From NCBI GenBank assembly GCA_030453055.1, contig JAKDLC010000172.1, positions 1 through 5,262 of the forward strand: a DNA stretch of 5,262 nt. Direction: 5' to 3'. Made by a program: the position numbers and the translations under genes. This document shows positions 4,432-5,262 of the stretch, in pieces. This DNA comes from Nitrosospira sp. (GTDB lineage Bacteria > Pseudomonadota > Gammaproteobacteria > Burkholderiales > Nitrosomonadaceae). Each line of letters opens with the position of its first letter. Positions within the stretch are counted from its first letter, which is position 1. A model generated the notes under the pieces. The model saw only the letters and a program-made list of their open reading frames with translations, was not told where the DNA came from and did not search any database.

Positions 4432-4460
4432 TGAGTTCCGTGATTTATTGGACTGCTGCC

Positions 4461-5036
4461 ATGCTGATCGGCTACGCTCGGGTATCGACCGATGACCAGA
4501 ATCTTGACTTGCAACGGGATGCCCTGAAGCGGGTCGGATGCGAACGCATTTTTGAGGACACGGTGAGCGGCGCCAAGGCGGATCGTATCGGTCTAGCCGC
4601 GCTCATGAACGTGTTGCGTACTGGCGATACGGTCGTCATATGGCGGCTGGATCGGCTGGGCCGCTCCCTCAAGAACCTGATCCAATTAGTGGAACGTCTC
4701 GAAACCGTCAAGGTAGGACTGCGCAGCCTGCAAGAAAACATCGATACCACCTCCAGCGGGGGCCGCTTGGTGTTCCATCTGTTCGGCGCACTGGCCGAGT
4801 TCGAGCGCAACCTGATTCGCGAGCGCACCCAAGCTGGCTTGCTCGCAGCACGTGCGCGTGGCCGTATGGGTGGGCGGCCGCAGCGGCTCGACCCCACCAA
4901 ACGGGCGCTAGCGCTGAAGCTTCATCACGAACGCAGCCACACCGTCGAAGAAATCTGCAACATGATGGGCATTTCAAAATCGACGCTATACAACTATCTC
5001 GATAAGGCTGACAGCGATGTCATCGGGATGGCGTAA
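4461..5036 (+). CDS. Tn3-type serine resolvase/invertase
   Basis: This complete 191-residue small serine recombinase has the usual family length. The N-terminal catalytic domain contains GYARVSTDDQNLDLQRDAL, with Ser9 as the expected nucleophile and Arg7 nearby, then WRLDRLGRSL (61-70), which holds the active-site Asp64, Arg65 and Arg68. The long dimerisation helix follows (GRLVFHLFGALAEFERNLI, about 101-119). A linker with GRMGGRP (134-140) leads to a C-terminal HTH (about 160-181, VEEICNMMGISKSTLYNYL). It should resolve transposition cointegrates at a res site just upstream. ATG 4461 gives the conserved MLIGYARVST start; in-frame GTG 4440 and TTG 4431 would add residues the family lacks. 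The ribosome-binding site is weak. The last 20 nt overlap the transposase start, so the two are co-translated, which ties this resolvase to a Mu/TniA-type and not a Tn3-type transposase. Confidence 0.93.
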   Translation: MLIGYARVSTDDQNLDLQRDALKRVGCERIFEDTVSGAKADRIGLAALMNVLRTGDTVVIWRLDRLGRSLKNLIQLVERLETVKVGLRSLQENIDTTSSGGRLVFHLFGALAEFERNLIRERTQAGLLAARARGRMGGRPQRLDPTKRALALKLHHERSHTVEEICNMMGISKSTLYNYLDKADSDVIGMA

Positions 5037-5262
5037 GCAGATTCCCGCCGATGCGCTGCTGCAATTGCGGCAACGGCTGGACCGTCTGCCGCGCAAAAGT
5101 CCGGAGCGGGCGGTACAGGTGCTGGCCGTAGCCGAACTGTATGGCCTCTCAACCAGCTCGGTGTATCGCGCACTCAAGGACTTCCTTAAGCCTCGCGCGA
5201 CACACCGTGTCGATCACGGCAAGCCGCGCGTACTGCCGAAAGCGGAGCTGGAACGCTACTGC
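5017..5262 (+). CDS. N-terminus of an integrase-fold (DDE) transposase, partial at the right edge
   Basis: From ATG 5017 the frame stays open for 82 codons to the window edge, in a frame different from the resolvase. The visible part begins MSSGWRKQIPADALLQLRQR. It contains a helix-turn-helix at about 30-55 (RAVQVLAVAELYGLSTSSVYRAL), then a basic linker (KPRATHRVDHGKPRVLPK). This N-terminus is familiar to me from large transposases with an rve/Mu-type catalytic core found beside serine resolvases in proteobacteria; the catalytic domain itself lies outside the window, so the family call rests on memory of this N-terminus. The start overlaps the resolvase stop by 20 nt, with AAGG 9 nt upstream. 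The decayed sister copy at 2901-3010 supports that this frame is a real gene. Confidence 0.8.
   Translation, partial: MSSGWRKQIPADALLQLRQRLDRLPRKSPERAVQVLAVAELYGLSTSSVYRALKDFLKPRATHRVDHGKPRVLPKAELERYC

Larger units (their letters stand above)
4187..4460. other. Intergenic region between divergent membrane-protein and resolvase genes, candidate res region
   Basis: The 274 bp hold several signals. (1) GGGGCCGTCTCAGA at 4228-4241 resembles the outer 14 bases of Tn21-group terminal repeats, but the match fades afterwards. (2) ATCTGA occurs three times (4282, 4287, 4302). (3) An imperfect dyad at 4303-4326 has arms TCTGAAC and GTACAGA around an AT-rich 10-bp centre, the shape of a serine-resolvase crossover site. 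(4) GCGCA-AA-TGCGC lies at 4361-4372. (5) TGTAACCCGCATTCC starts at 4373 and looks like the transposon-end repeat at 2642. Tn3-type resolvases act on a res site directly upstream of their gene, so part of this region should be that site. Confidence 0.5.
4373..5262 (+). mobile_element. Transposon with serine resolvase and DDE transposase, running off the right edge
   Basis: A resolvase gene and a translationally overlapping integrase-fold transposase form one module. The left boundary is not certain. TGTAACCCGCATTCCAA at 4373-4389 resembles the proposed end at 2642 (TGTA, then ACC[T/C]GCATT[T/C]CAA after a 3-base gap), so the element could start there. It could also be that 2642 is the outer end of a larger or fused element carrying the membrane-protein gene. 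The other end lies beyond 5262. Confidence 0.5.

Overview
The window looks like accessory DNA, from a plasmid or genomic island, of a proteobacterium. Three things suggest this: two toxin-antitoxin-type modules, transposon parts with a Tn3-type serine resolvase, and base composition and codon use that change from gene to gene. I cannot name a genus from the sequence.

Left part (1-1358). A toxin/antidote operon of the HI1419/HI1420 (HigB/HigA-like) type runs leftward: RelE-fold killer protein (467-823), then XRE antidote (148-474), overlapping by 8 nt. A perfect 18-bp palindrome (830-847) lies just upstream of the toxin start and is the obvious autoregulatory operator. It overlaps a good rightward promoter-like sequence (842-869). 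About 510 bp without a gene follow. They are packed with hairpins, three of which have T-rich tails on the + strand, the last being a strong intrinsic terminator (1176-1199). A structured, untranslated RNA of about 320 nt is therefore possible.

Middle part (1266-2646). A promoter region with an 11-bp inverted repeat and four 10-bp tandem repeats precedes a rightward bicistron. The first gene is an intact class II Fic AMP-transferase (1359-2408) with an N-terminal inhibitory motif and a C-terminal winged helix. The second is a HigA-like HTH antidote (2422-2646) that stops early. Its last codons run into what looks like a transposon end starting TGTAGCAACC at 2642.

Right part (2642-5262). The 2642-2810 segment holds seven related short sites in both orientations, as at the ends of Mu/Tn7/Tn5053-type elements. 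Next comes a decayed copy (about 2901-3010) of the first codons of a transposase. An almost intact version of that gene starts at 5017 and leaves the window. Between the two copies is a leftward gene (3047-4186) for a two-helix membrane-anchored cytoplasmic protein of unknown function, which is the cargo-like gene here. A non-coding stretch (4187-4460) with candidate resolution sites leads into an intact serine resolvase (4461-5036), whose end overlaps the transposase start by 20 nt.

The parts that look least described are the Fic/HigA-like bicistron with its repeat-rich promoter, the hairpin-rich transcript candidate sharing the toxin operator, the 17-nt perfect complementarity between toxin and fic mRNAs, and the membrane protein bracketed by related transposon sequences.
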